Source: Pratylenchus scribneri (taxonomy: Eukaryota > Nematoda > Chromadorea > Rhabditida > Pratylenchidae). From it: a stretch of 64,000 bases of DNA. Location: the NCBI GenBank assembly GCA_030063045.1, contig JAQSEB010000147.1:1637423-1701422 (forward strand), in the 5' to 3' direction. Within the stretch, counting starts at the first letter, position 1; every line of letters starts with the position of its first letter. Made by a program: the position numbers and the translations under genes. Below the pieces are notes generated by a model. The model did no database searches. It saw only the letters and a program-made list of their open reading frames with translations, and was not told where the DNA came from. Of the stretch, positions 1-10,241 are shown piece by piece.

Positions 1-3000
1 AGTGCTGAGGGCAACGAGGAATGGGGCTGCGGACCAACAAAGGCAGGTTGCCGTTGTCAAAAGGGCAACCAATTTGAGCAAATGCAATTCTTTCTCCCGA
101 ATTTTGGACACCTTTAAAAGATGTCCATTCTATAATGACTCATTTTAGAATTCACCTTCTTTTCGAATCCATCCTCCCATGCATTCAATTTGATTGTTTT
201 TATGCCATTCAACATTTCCCTAACCAAATTCAATCGTTCATCCTTCAATTCCATTTGTTTTTCCTGAATTCATTTATTCAAAAATATTAAAAAAAAAAAC
301 ATTTTCATTGGAGTACCTGACAATTTCCTAAATGAGTTAAAATTTTGCCATTTAAGAAAATTGAGGCCAAAAGACAAATGAATCCCGCCAAAACGGGAAA
401 GAAGCCGAGCATTTGGCAAAGAAAGAGTAAAGCCAGACAAATTTGAAGAGGTGAAGACCAAAAAAACATAATAAATTGGGTCATATCCTGCAATTGTTGG
501 ACATCATTCGAAACAAGATTCACAATTTCCCCTCCGGGATGTCTTTGTCGCGCACTGCTTGAAATGGAAATTGCCTAAAATAAACACAATTTTTGGTATT
601 TTTATTATCAATTTGCCTTTTTATAAAGGGCACAAGTGAGCACGGAACGCATATTCATGCCCAAACGAAATATTAAATGCTCATGTTGACGATTAAACTT
701 AAATTCAGCATAAATTAATATTGAAATCAAACTACCATATTTCTTCTATTAGTAGCTCTCTCTCTATTAGAAGCCCACTCTCTATATATTTGAAGCTTCC
801 CTCTATTTGTAGCCCACCTCCTCCAAAAAATTTTTTATTCTTTTAATTCTATAAAATTTAGAATTTACTTATCACTTTTCTTATTTTATTTATTAAGATT
901 TATTCATTTAAATTATTTCAAAAATGGAAGGAATTTGCTTCATTTGAAACGTTTTGTGAATTGTAAAAGCATTACAAAAACATGTTTTTAATAAAAAAAG
1001 GCATTTTCTGATTTGCAAAACTTGTTTAAATTATAAAAAACATTTTGTAAAAACATTTTTCTATTCATAAAATCATATTATGATTTATCGAATAAATTTT
1101 ATTTTTCATCCATTTCTTCTCTATAAAATTTATCGGGGCAACTAATAGAAGAAATACGGTAAAATAAAAATCCAACCAATGATTGGACAAGGGCAGCAAT
1201 GAACATTGTCAAAATCAAAATGACCCCTTCTAAAATTGGCTTATGATCCCCTTCATAATATTCAATCAGCAATTTCATTAAATAAGGTGGCACAAATTGA
1301 AGTAAATCCGCAATGAATTTGTAGGCAGTGGCCTCAATTATTGTCCATTTAAATGCAACAAAAATTGGTCGAATCAGTGAAATGGATAAAATTTGGGCAG
1401 AAGATTGTTGCTTTGGTTGTGTTTTTGGTGTCAACTATTTAATTTAAAATTAATTTTAAATTAAATTTTGATTTCTACTTGCAATAATTCCACAATTTCA
1501 GCCTCTGCCAAATTTTTCTCGCTTTCTAATTTATGTTCCTTATTTTCAGCTTAAATTAAATTTCAAATTAATTCGACAATTTTGAATTCACCTATCCCTT
1601 GTTTTATGGCCTTTTCGAATTTAGGGACCAAATGTTCGCATCGATCTTTGTCCATCAATTGCCAAAGGTCATCCATTTCCAGTGGACGTTGATTGCCCAA
1701 TGCGGCCATCCCATTGAACCACCAATAGGTGATTTGGCTGGGAAATGAGGCAAATTGTTCGGGGCAAGCCTTTTCCTGAAATATTTTAATTCCTTTTTTT
1801 AATTTCATTAAGGGAGTCTATTAATTTGCCCAAAAAAGAATAATTTACCTAAATTTTTTGTGCCGAAAAATTATCATTTTTTGAGGCCATATAACTTGGC
1901 CATATCAGATTTCTTTAGGATTCTCTACCCCCTAATCTCATCCTGTCCTGAACCTAACCCTGGGCCCCGTTTCAATTTCCACTTTTAACTTTGAACTTTT
2001 TAAAAGTTTAAAATAAAAGTTAAAGTTAAAACTTAAAGTTAAAGCGTTTCAATTTTGACCACTAAAAAGTTCAAAGTTAAAAGTAAAAATCTTCAAAGTT
2101 CTAATTAAAAGTTAAAAGTGAGCAAAATTCTGTTTCAATTAAAAATTTCCTACTTTGAACTTTTAACTTTGAACTTTTAATTTGAAAACGCTAATTGAAA
2201 CAGAAAATTTTCAAAGTTCAAAGTTAAAAGTGGAAATTGAAACGGGGCCCTGAGTCCTAACTCCTCTCCTAATACCTAATTATGGTCAAGTTATATGGCC
2301 CAAAATATAATATTTTTCGACACAAAAGAATTTGGGTAAATTTTTGGGTAAATTAATATTTTCCCAGTTCATTAATTTAATGAGAATTTACATTGAATTT
2401 CCTTTTATTCGATGGAATATCGGCAATAAATGAAAGAATAAAAATTGAAATTGTACCAAAATAGAAGAGTAGAAAAAGGAATACATTTGGATGGAAAATA
2501 TTCTGTTAAATAAATAAAATTAAAATTATTAATATTTTAATTTCTTACTTGATTTGAATTTGAATTGTAAAATTTATGGAAAAATTCGGGTGCACCAAAA
2601 AGTAGCAGAAGAAACCAAAAATTGAAAAGAACTCCGCTGCTCACAATTCCGCCGTGTTTTGCGGCGAACAACAAAAAATTGGCCAAAAGAAGGGAAATAA
2701 AAAGGAGAAAAGTGGAAATTATTTGCAAAATTGTAGGATTCTTGGAATTCAAAAAGAAATTGAATGTTTGGAGGGCAATGAAAATGATGACCAAAAATGC
2801 ATTGATAAACTTAAATATTTATTTAAATTCATTTCTTTTAAATTAATTTTACAATTTTGCCAATGGTATGCCATTTTGGAAGCAATGGTGCCACTCCTTC
2901 TTTGGCATTTTTGTGTAATTGATGGAAAACAATCGGAGAAAATGCAAATAAGAAAATTGCTGGCACCATTTGGAAAATGCCATGATGAAAACATTCATTG

Positions 3001-3133
3001 CCAATCCAGTGGAAATGGTCATTTGTAGAAAAAAATGAAGAATTCTGTATTGGAAAAATGTGAAAATTTAAAGTAAATATTCATAAAAAAATACATCAAT
3101 ATCTGCCAAGGGACAAAACCATTCAAAGTTCAT
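1..3133 (-). CDS. ABCC/MRP-type ABC transporter, N-terminal part (partial)
   Basis: ATP-driven exporter of conjugates, expected in the plasma or an organelle membrane; only the 5' part is in the window and the 3' end runs off position 1. The proposed start is ATG at 3131-3133; a short exon ends in a GTATTT donor at about 3092 and joins in phase to an exon after a CAG acceptor near 3056. Next come TMD0 helices (about 3050-2860, 2830-2550, 2500-2395) and the MRP linker exon (about 1773-1590) with ITYWWFNGMAALGNQRPLEM. TMD1 exons lie at 1432-1177, 710-605 (FRLGMNMRS), 575-305 (GGEIVNLVSNDVQQLQDM), 270-140 (LNGIKTIKLNAWED) and 125-1 (CWSAAPFLVALST). The alignable spacing QSL-FNRQHEHLIFRLGM places the donor at 1176. 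No nucleotide-binding domain is inside the window. It is divergent from the transporter at about 4025, so 3134-4024 may hold both promoters. Family assignment is firm; exon edges are approximate. Confidence 0.85.
735..1159. mobile_element. TA-flanked MITE (family I), copy 1
   Basis: Lies in the ABCC intron. The terminal inverted repeats read CCATATTTCTTCTATTAG on the left and the complement of CTAATAGAAGAAATACGG on the right, flanked by TA on both sides (733-734 and 1160-1161), as expected for Tc1/mariner-type insertion. No transposase is encoded. Related copies lie at 4120-4346 and about 4712-4886. Confidence 0.6.
1821..2358. mobile_element. Nested inverted-repeat element in ABCC intron
   Basis: Two concentric inverted repeats. 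The outer arms are at about 1821-1910 and 2280-2358 (both carry a GGCCATATAACTTG-type block). The inner arms start GGGCCCCGTTTCAATTTCCA at 1962 and end in its complement at 2250, with an AAAGTTAAAAGT-rich interior. This looks like one MITE inside another, or one large foldback element. Nothing is coded. Confidence 0.6.
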
Positions 3134-4024
3134 TTGCCCAAAATTAGCCGAATAATTCAACAAAAATTAGAAAAATAATAAATTTAATAAAATCAAATTT
3201 TGTACATTTTTTGTTTATTAAAATGCATTCAATTTAATGTTTTATTGCGTTTATTTTTCGAGAATGCTGGGAGAAATGAATCGAACAGCCATTTAGTCTT
3301 AACAATCAATTTTGTTGGTTCCTTCCAAGTTCCATTCTTTTTGGTTCCAAATAGCTAAAATAGCAATTGTTCTTTTTCTCTTAATTCTTTAATAAGTTAA
3401 ATATTTTATTAATTGATTTAATTGGAAGAAATAAATAATAAAAAAATAAAAATTAAATATGAATAAATTTAAATTTAAAATAATTAAAATTAAAATATGA
3501 ATAAATTCCCAATGATTAATTTCCCTCTGAAAATGTTTCTCGCCTCTTTTATATTCCTTATCGCTTTGCAAAATCGACGGAACATTGCCATTTTGTGAAG
3601 TCTCGATTGACCAATCCTCCTTTCCCTTCATCCTCAATGCGCAATCCTCCAATTCACATTCATATTTTCGCTTTATTGAATGTCTTCTTCCTCCCATTCC
3701 CCAAACCAATTCGCCTCAAATGCAATTTTATATAAACAAATTGGCATTGTCCTCCTCACTTTGCAACAGGCCACGTAAAGCAATTAATTAATTTGGTTCT
3801 TATCGCTTATCTATGTCCTGCAGATGTTTTAGAAATGAAATATTCACAATAGGTGATTGGGGTTAAGGTTACGGATAAGTAATATGATATATCTACCTCT
3901 GAATGACCCTAACCTTATACCGAATGACCTATTGAGTTACCGTTACCTTTCCCTTGGTGAATGGTGACCCAAGAAATCTGGACATAGATAACCGATTAGT
4001 ACCATTAATTTCCTTACAAATTAG
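3134..4024. other. Intergenic, probable divergent promoter region
   Basis: Separates the ABCC start (minus strand) from the first recognisable exon of the nucleotide-sugar transporter (plus strand). The transporter's short first coding exon should lie here but I could not fix it. The right part holds an inverted-repeat element at about 3796-3997. The rest is AT-rich with no supported gene. Confidence 0.4.
3796..3997. repeat. Inverted-repeat element
   Basis: The left arm reads TTATCTATGTCC at about 3807 and the right arm GGACATAGATAA at about 3979. Inner blocks resembling AATAGGT-ATT-GGT-TAAGGTTA are repeated in opposite orientation. About 200 bp, with no coding potential. Confidence 0.5.
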
Positions 4025-6121
4025 CAAACATTAATTTTATTAAGCATGCCGTTGATGGCCAGATCCGCACGAGACAGGGACAATGCATTCATCACGACGG
4101 TGTTAGTCCCATTTGATTACCGTATTTCTCTATTAATGGCTCCCCTGTACATGCAGTAGAAGCCTCCCCTCTAATATTATTAGAGGCTTAAGAGCCCCCT
4201 CCCTCTAATAATAGCTTCATTCTTCTAATAATAGCCCTTTTGAGGATTTTTAAGGTGAAAAAAAAGTAAAAATATGAATTTTTGTCTCCTCTCTGGAATG
4301 TCTCTGAAAAATAGAGCCCCGTAGCCACTAACAGAGTAAGATACGGTATTCCAAAGAAATTAAGGAATTTCCATTCCCACAGAAATGTTCTTTTCATGGA
4401 CATTTTCAAGTTGATTGCTTGTGCCTCAATTTTGACTTTTAAAACAAAAAGTTTTATCAAGTAAAAAGACAAAAATAATTAAAATCAAATTATATTTAAT
4501 TATTGAAAGATTTGTACGGAATTCAGTGGACACAATTCTGGGTGATCCAATTGAAACGGCCAAAGTATTTTCAAATTTGATACTATTTAAATTGTCGAAG
4601 GAATATTGAAAAAAGTAGAAAAGATTTTAGCGTTTCATAATCAGTGGTTTTGTCCTAGACCACCAAATCCTAAATCCCATCGGTACTAGTCAAATTGCAT
4701 TGAAGGTTATACCGAATTTATTCTATTAGAAAGCCCATTGGCTTTTAAGTTCATAGCCCTTCGAGTTCGGGACTTTTCTGAAATTTTGAGACAAAAAAAT
4801 ACTTATTTCGGCTTAATTTCACCTAAAAATTGGTTACTTTTTGACATAAATTTTTCGATGGGTGAGCTTCTAATAGAATAAATATGATATATAAATTTAT
4901 GATGGTTTGATCAAATTAAATGGCTATTAAACCGTTTGAACCGATTTAGCTTTTTTGGTTAAGAACTAATTTAAAATTGTTTACGCTTATGCAAAATCAT
5001 TACCAAACAATACTTCTTTATGAGATTAATCATTCGGGTATTTTGGGGTCTAGAACAAACCACTGGACATTTTCAATACTTTTTCGAAAAATTAAATGTT
5101 TTTTTCCTTTTCAAATTCACATTTTATTTATTAAATTTTCCCCAAAAAGGTTTGCGCCCCATCGCTGATATACAATATCCAAAATAACCTTTACTATATT
5201 GCCCTATCCAATTTGGAATCGACCACATTTTGTGTGGTTTATCAACTGAAAATCCTCACAACCGCATTGATGTTGAGATATTTGTCGGGGAAGCAAATAT
5301 CCACGATCCAGTGGATTTCCCTAATCATTTTGGTATTCGGTGTGGCCATTGTCCAAAGTCAATATGAACCACCTGTTTCTCGGTCCAGCACTGAACAAAG
5401 TGTTTTCATTGGATTCGTTGCTGTTATTGTGATGTGCATCACATCGGCATTTGCTGGTGAATTTTTGGCTTTTTAAATTTTAATGCGAATTTATAATTTG
5501 AAGGTGTTTATTTGGAATTGGTACTAAAGCAGAGTAATGTGGATGTTTGGATGCAAAATATTCGGCTTGCCCTTTTTGGTCTTTTTATTAGTTTTGGGCT
5601 GATTTTGTTTAAGGATTTAGGCAGAATTTATGATGGTTAAAAGACTAAATTAATAAAAATAATCTTCATTAATTTAAAGAGGGAATGTTTATTGGTTTTG
5701 ATCCACTTGTTTGGTTGATGACAATCATGAATTCCGTTGGAGGATTATTAATTGCTGGTAAAATTTTTTCGAATTTTTCTGATTTTTTTAAATTTTAGTC
5801 GTCATAAAATATGCCGATAATATTTTGGTCGGTTCATTTCCAATTTTAATATTTTCCCATCCTCAGAAAGCATATGCCCAAGGTGCGGCAATAGTCGGCG
5901 CCGCCTTTGGCTCTTGGCTTATTTTTGATTTTATTCCAAGTGGCCTTTTTGCCTTTGGCACTTTCATTGTTGCCCTTTCAGTTTATCTTTACAACGCATA
6001 TCCACCGATTGTTAATCCTCCTTCTAATCAGCAAATGAAAACTCTAAAAGAAATGCTCCCATACAAATATCAAAAATTGAATACGGAATATAGAGAGGAA
6101 AAGCAAGGAGAAATTTGTTGA
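4025..6121 (+). CDS. SLC35A-type nucleotide-sugar transporter
   Basis: Golgi/ER multipass antiporter that imports UDP- or CMP-sugars for glycosylation; closest in pattern to the UDP-GlcNAc/UDP-galactose group. Exons join in phase: 4025 onward (QTLILLSMPLMARSAR, matching the QTT-LVL-MRYSR signature), 4357-4469 (NVLFMDIFKLIACASIL), 4511-4563 (DTILGDPIETAK), 5150-5474 (APSLIYNIQNNLYYIALSNL then VVYQLKILTTALMLRY), about 5504-5635, about 5681-5759, then to the TGA at 6119-6121. The block after LIAVVIKYADNIL is split by a 39-nt intron (5828-5866). The first coding exon (about 10-15 residues) was not found, so the start is open. The acceptor before 5150 (AAAAAG) is not a typical nematode TTTCAG. Two introns carry TA-type MITEs and a damaged family A copy. 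Substrate cannot be told from sequence. Confidence 0.82.
4120..4346. mobile_element. TA-flanked MITE (family I), copy 2
   Basis: Inverted ends CCGTATTTCTCTATTAATGG and the complement of CACTAACAGAGTAAGATACGG are flanked by TA at 4118-4119 and 4347-4348. It sits in an intron of the nucleotide-sugar transporter. The interior is rich in CTAATAATAG and AGCCCC blocks and non-coding. Confidence 0.6.
4630..5100. mobile_element. Family A MITE copy, interrupted by a family I element
   Basis: The right half carries the family A blocks ATATAAATTTATGATGGTTTG and GGGTCTAGAACAAACCAC. The left half carries a degenerate complement. The arm is broken by a family I element at about 4712-4886 (ends CCGAATTTATTCTATTAG and CTAATAGAATAAATATG), so the family I insertion is the younger one. 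Confidence 0.5.
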
Positions 6122-6506
6122 AAATAATTTATTAAATTAATAAAGAAATAAAAAATGTTTTTATCCTCTCTCTTTACAATCTTGGCAAATTTCAGCAGCT
6201 ATCGTAGCCTAAAATATTATTCAGTCCCATAACCTTAACTATTGGATTTTATCCAACCTACCCTACCTAACCCCTTCCAGAGCATGATTAAAAATTGGTA
6301 TCGTTCGGTCATATTTTTGTTTCATTAATACATTTGGATGAAATCCAATTACAATCTTTGATGAGACAACAAATTTTTCAATAAATATTTATAATTAGAA
6401 TTTTATTAAAAATTTTGGAAATAAATTATTCATTAAAATTATGGCAAATTTGAATGAAATCAAATCAATTTGATATTTGTCAATGAACAATGAGAGGTCG
6501 GTCAAT
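6122..6506. other. Convergent 3' intergenic region
   Basis: Lies between the stops of the transporter (plus) and the Fic gene (minus). It is AT-rich with AATAAA-like signals on both strands (for example near 6140). I see no gene here. Confidence 0.5.
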
Positions 6507-9500
6507 CATTGCAAATTCTCTTCGGATTCATCTGCTGAAAAACTGTATTCTGCGAGCATTTCGCGCAAATATGAAAACGGGGATTCCTCGACTCCATTAT
6601 GGTGGTCTGGAATTTGTAAAATTATTTTTTTTTATTCATTAATTAAAGACTAAAATTTTTCAACATTTCCGAGTTCTAGCCACTTATGGCCCCAAGAGGA
6701 TTTGGAACACTATTTCAGCTGTAAATCAATTTGTAATTATTTTGATGGACTTTTTACCTTTTTAATATTTTTTAAAAGCTAAGATTGGAAAATTGCAAAT
6801 AATTTTTTTTAAAAACATCTATTTTTGGGATTACCACCCATAAAGTTGGACTCGGGAACAAGGGGAAAATAATAGACTAATTTATATAATTAAAATTTAC
6901 AATTTTCCACTGTCCCATTGTCAAACACCATTGCTATTGCCAGTGATGAGATTTTGGCTGCCTCCTTCCGTCGGCGTGTTTGCGCAATTACTCGACCGGA
7001 TGATTTTCTTTAAATATATTCCGTATTAATGAATCTTGGTTATATTGAGCCTTTTTCTAGCACATTAAAAATCATTTTAAAAGTTCGAATTGAAAAATAT
7101 TTAGAATTAATAATTAAGTGAAAAAGAATATTAAATGTTTATAACAAATATTTCCAATTGAAATTGTCATTTTCACTATATCGACACACCCCCACTCACA
7201 TCCATTGTTTCCAATGCACAATCGCAAATAAATCGCAAAAATGGACGCAAATCGCCTCGCCATCCAATCATGTTCCAGGTCAAAGTATTCGCATTTTTTG
7301 GTTTTAGGCACAACCTCAAATTTTTTTTATGAATTAATTTTTTAAAAGAAGGCAAAATTTCTTTACAATTGGTGGAAATCCGGCACAAATTAAAATGTAA
7401 TTCATTAGGCAACGAGTTATTCGTCCATTCCCATCAGTGAATGGATGGAGCCAAGTCTAATTAATTAAAAGAATTTTGAATATTTTTTAAATTTTATTTT
7501 CCCATTCAGAGAAAATATTTAATGCATAAAAATAATAATAAAATTTTTATTTACCACGAAACAATGGACTGATGATGCAATCAAAAATGGGTCGATTTTG
7601 CCCCTTTTCATTTGTGCCATTCCTTCATTTGCCCATTTAATGATGGCCAACATGTGTTGCTCATTTTGTCTTTTAAATTTGAAAATTATTTTTTATATTT
7701 TTTTCTAGGATGCTAATTTTTTAAGGATATATTTTATTTGCAGAAAAGAATATAGAAAATTGCGAAAGATTATAAGTTCATGACGTCCAAACTTTATACC
7801 TTATCGATAGATCTCATAGAGGCATAGGATTGGTATATAAAATTTGTAATGGTTTAACAAATTCCAACTTAATTTGAACCGAAAATGAACAAATGGTTTT
7901 TAACACTTTTATAATTTTTGACCAAAATAAGACAATTCAAAGCGCCTAATATGAGATCCGTCGATTAGGTATATGTTTGGTGGCCTAGAAGCTAGAACAA
8001 ACCACTAAGTATACCACTATTATTTTTTCTGCATTTCCAATACTCTTCAAATATTTCCGATTTTATGTCGAAAAGAATGTAGAATTCGTTCACTTTCATA
8101 CCCCTCCATCCAATCCCAAAAATTTATAAAAAGCAAAATTTAAATTACTTTCTCGATGTTGCATCATTGCGTAATTTTCCACCCATTTCTGATTGGCTTT
8201 CATCTTCGGCCGACATGACCAGCCGATGCATTTGCAAAATATTCTATTTTAAGAAGAAATTAATTTTAAATCAATCATTTTAAAATATTTATACATCAAG
8301 ATTGAGACTGCATTGGTCCAGCCGTTCCCAACAGACAGCAAAGGCCTTTCCAAATCCAATTTTATTTGTTTTCATTTAAATTTTTACCTTTGTTGTAGCC
8401 AACAATTTTGGCAATTCTTCATTCTCCAAATCCTGTTTTGTCAATGCTTTTTGTAAGCCGTCCTAAAAAATATGACAAAAAGCCTTTTTCTCTCAACCCG
8501 TCCATTGTGCATACTTTGAGTAAATTAAATGCTTCTTCCACTGTTATTTCTACACCCTCAATTGCCACAGTATTATATAACATCTGATATATTTTTGTGA
8601 TCTTTTTCATTTTGTCAATTATTCAAACCTCAATATACGATTTTCTCATTGAAAATCTAAATTCCTTCTTATCCACCAATTTGACCAATTCGCAAAATTG
8701 CCGGCGTTTTTCAAAAACTCGTTCCAACAATCCATTATCGGCTGCATCAATTTGCGGCAACAGTTCGAGAAATTGCCTTTAACAACCAAATAAATGCATC
8801 CATTTTCCACTATCCCCCTTTTTACTTTTCTGCCTCAGTTTTGTCATCGATGGGAGTTTTGAAAATTCCAAATGAAACATGTAAAATTCTTTTTAATTTT
8901 GATCCTTTTCGACATTCATTCGAAAACCATTCATTTTCCAAGGCAATTCGGAAACATTGGAAGGCCGCATTTTGATCACCCATTGTTAGGGCTTTAATAA
9001 TTGTAATATTAATAAAATAAAATAATTTCTTTCAAAAATTGCATGTTATAACCCAATTGCTTATTTATTTATTTTGGGAGATTTTAAACTGACAAAATTT
9101 ATTTTATCAAAACCGCGCTTGAATAAAGATCCTGAAACACGGATTCGTTAGTTAGAATTTGCATGAAAAATTTGTTCGGAGACAATTTGCTCTTCAAATG
9201 GCACGCAATCTACTCTATCTATTTTCATTTAATCAAACCTTGAATTCCCTGCTCAGTTAGAAAGCCAGGGTGGCACATACAAATCCTTGAATATTTTTGT
9301 GTTGCCTCCTCCATTTTTTGTCTCGATTCATTCATTTTTCCATCCAATCTCAATTTTCTAACTTCAACCAACAATTCATCCAAATATTCAATTGTTTGCT
9401 TATTCTCTTCCTCCATTTCCACTCCCGGTATGAACAAACCAAAACGACGAACTTCGCGACTAGTTTGCATATCTTTTGTTGCCCAATGCATTTTGCGGAC

Positions 9501-9634
9501 TATAGAAAACATAATACATTTTTCATAATTTTTATTTAACCTTCATCTAATTTCTGATGAAATTCACTGCCAGGGTTTAATGAAGGCCTTGAATAATTTT
9601 CCGTTGAAAATGGAAATTTTTTAAAATGCAGCAT
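6507..9634 (-). CDS. Fic/TPR protein adenylyltransferase, FICD-like (possible frame break)
   Basis: FICD-type enzymes AMPylate and de-AMPylate the ER chaperone BiP. The start ATG at 9632-9634 gives a short exon that joins in phase to 9503. TPR-like helices follow (9500-9225; [18 protein letters not shown] near 8980), then a helix before the inhibitory motif TVAIEG ([S/T]xxxE[G/N]) at about 8560. The Fic fold then shows [10 protein letters not shown] (about 8240) and, across an intron, [19 protein letters not shown] at about 7560 and 7450, an intact HPFx[D/E]GN[G/K]R loop. [17 protein letters not shown] (7310-7260) and the canonical next block [19 protein letters not shown] (7250-7195) are in different frames with no GT between them. 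The tail exons join in phase to a TGA at 6507-6509. The usual N-terminal membrane anchor is not seen. A family A MITE lies in one intron. Confidence 0.78.
7735..8060. mobile_element. Family A MITE copy in Fic intron
   Basis: Inverted arms with ACTTTATACCTTATCGATAG on the left and GATCCGTCGATTAGGTATAT on the right, plus GGTATATAAAATTTGTAATGG. Same family as the copies in midasin introns. Confidence 0.5.
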
Positions 9635-10241
9635 TGTAAATAATTGGTAAATTTGCAATTTTAGTTTAACAGAACAAAAATGTTCTATAATGCCGAAAAT
9701 CATTTTTCAAATTAAAGCTTACGATTAAAATTCAGAACCCAAACGCCCAAGCCCCAACCATATGCATCCAAATCCAAATTCCCTATATCCAAAATATCTA
9801 TATGGAGAAAAATGGCTTACGTATTTTTCCTATTTGAATGAAGCCCATGGGCTTGTAAATTTCGTAGCCACAAAATTGGGATCTATAACTTTGTTATTCG
9901 TAGATTTTTTTAAACAAACTATAGCGTTTTTTATTGAGCCAAATGGCACTAAAAGAAATGCAATAAAAATAAAAATCTAGTCGAAAAGTTCATTATGCCT
10001 AGAGATACATAGCCTCGAAATCGGAGTTCGGACTTCGGAGGTAGGCCTCATTCTAATAGAGATTGGGCTGGCCTTCAAATCAAATAGGGAAGTAAATAGG
10101 TACGTACGATTGCGATTATCACTATCGATTATTTACAAAAAGCAACACGAATGTCAATGTCAATACTCTACTCTATATAATTCTGTAGGAAAGAAAAGGA
10201 TTAGAATTATTGCGCGCTAACAATTTTTATTTTTAGAAATA
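9635..10241. promoter_or_regulatory. Divergent promoter region, Fic gene / midasin
   Basis: A spacer of about 600 bp between two divergent starts, so it should hold both promoters. I could not identify a core element. The middle (about 9780-10090) has a degenerate inverted repeat with GAAGCCCATGGGC and CATAGCCTCGAAATCGG blocks, probably an old MITE. Confidence 0.35.

Noticed and set aside
1140..1177. Transposon end supplying the 5' splice site of the ABCC intron (GTATTTC in the family I end)
   Set aside because: That donor gives the wrong phase. The donor GTTGGA at 1176 joins in phase and matches the spacing of MRP proteins, so the element is simply inside the intron.
3585..3791. Possible first exon of the nucleotide-sugar transporter at 3719 (MQFYINKLALSS)
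   Set aside because: The frame and donor do not join in phase to the 4025 exon, and the sequence does not match the family N-terminus.
4188..4472. A 94-residue minus-strand frame
   Set aside because: It overlaps the in-phase plus-strand exon of the nucleotide-sugar transporter (NVLFMDIFKLIACASIL) and part of a MITE.
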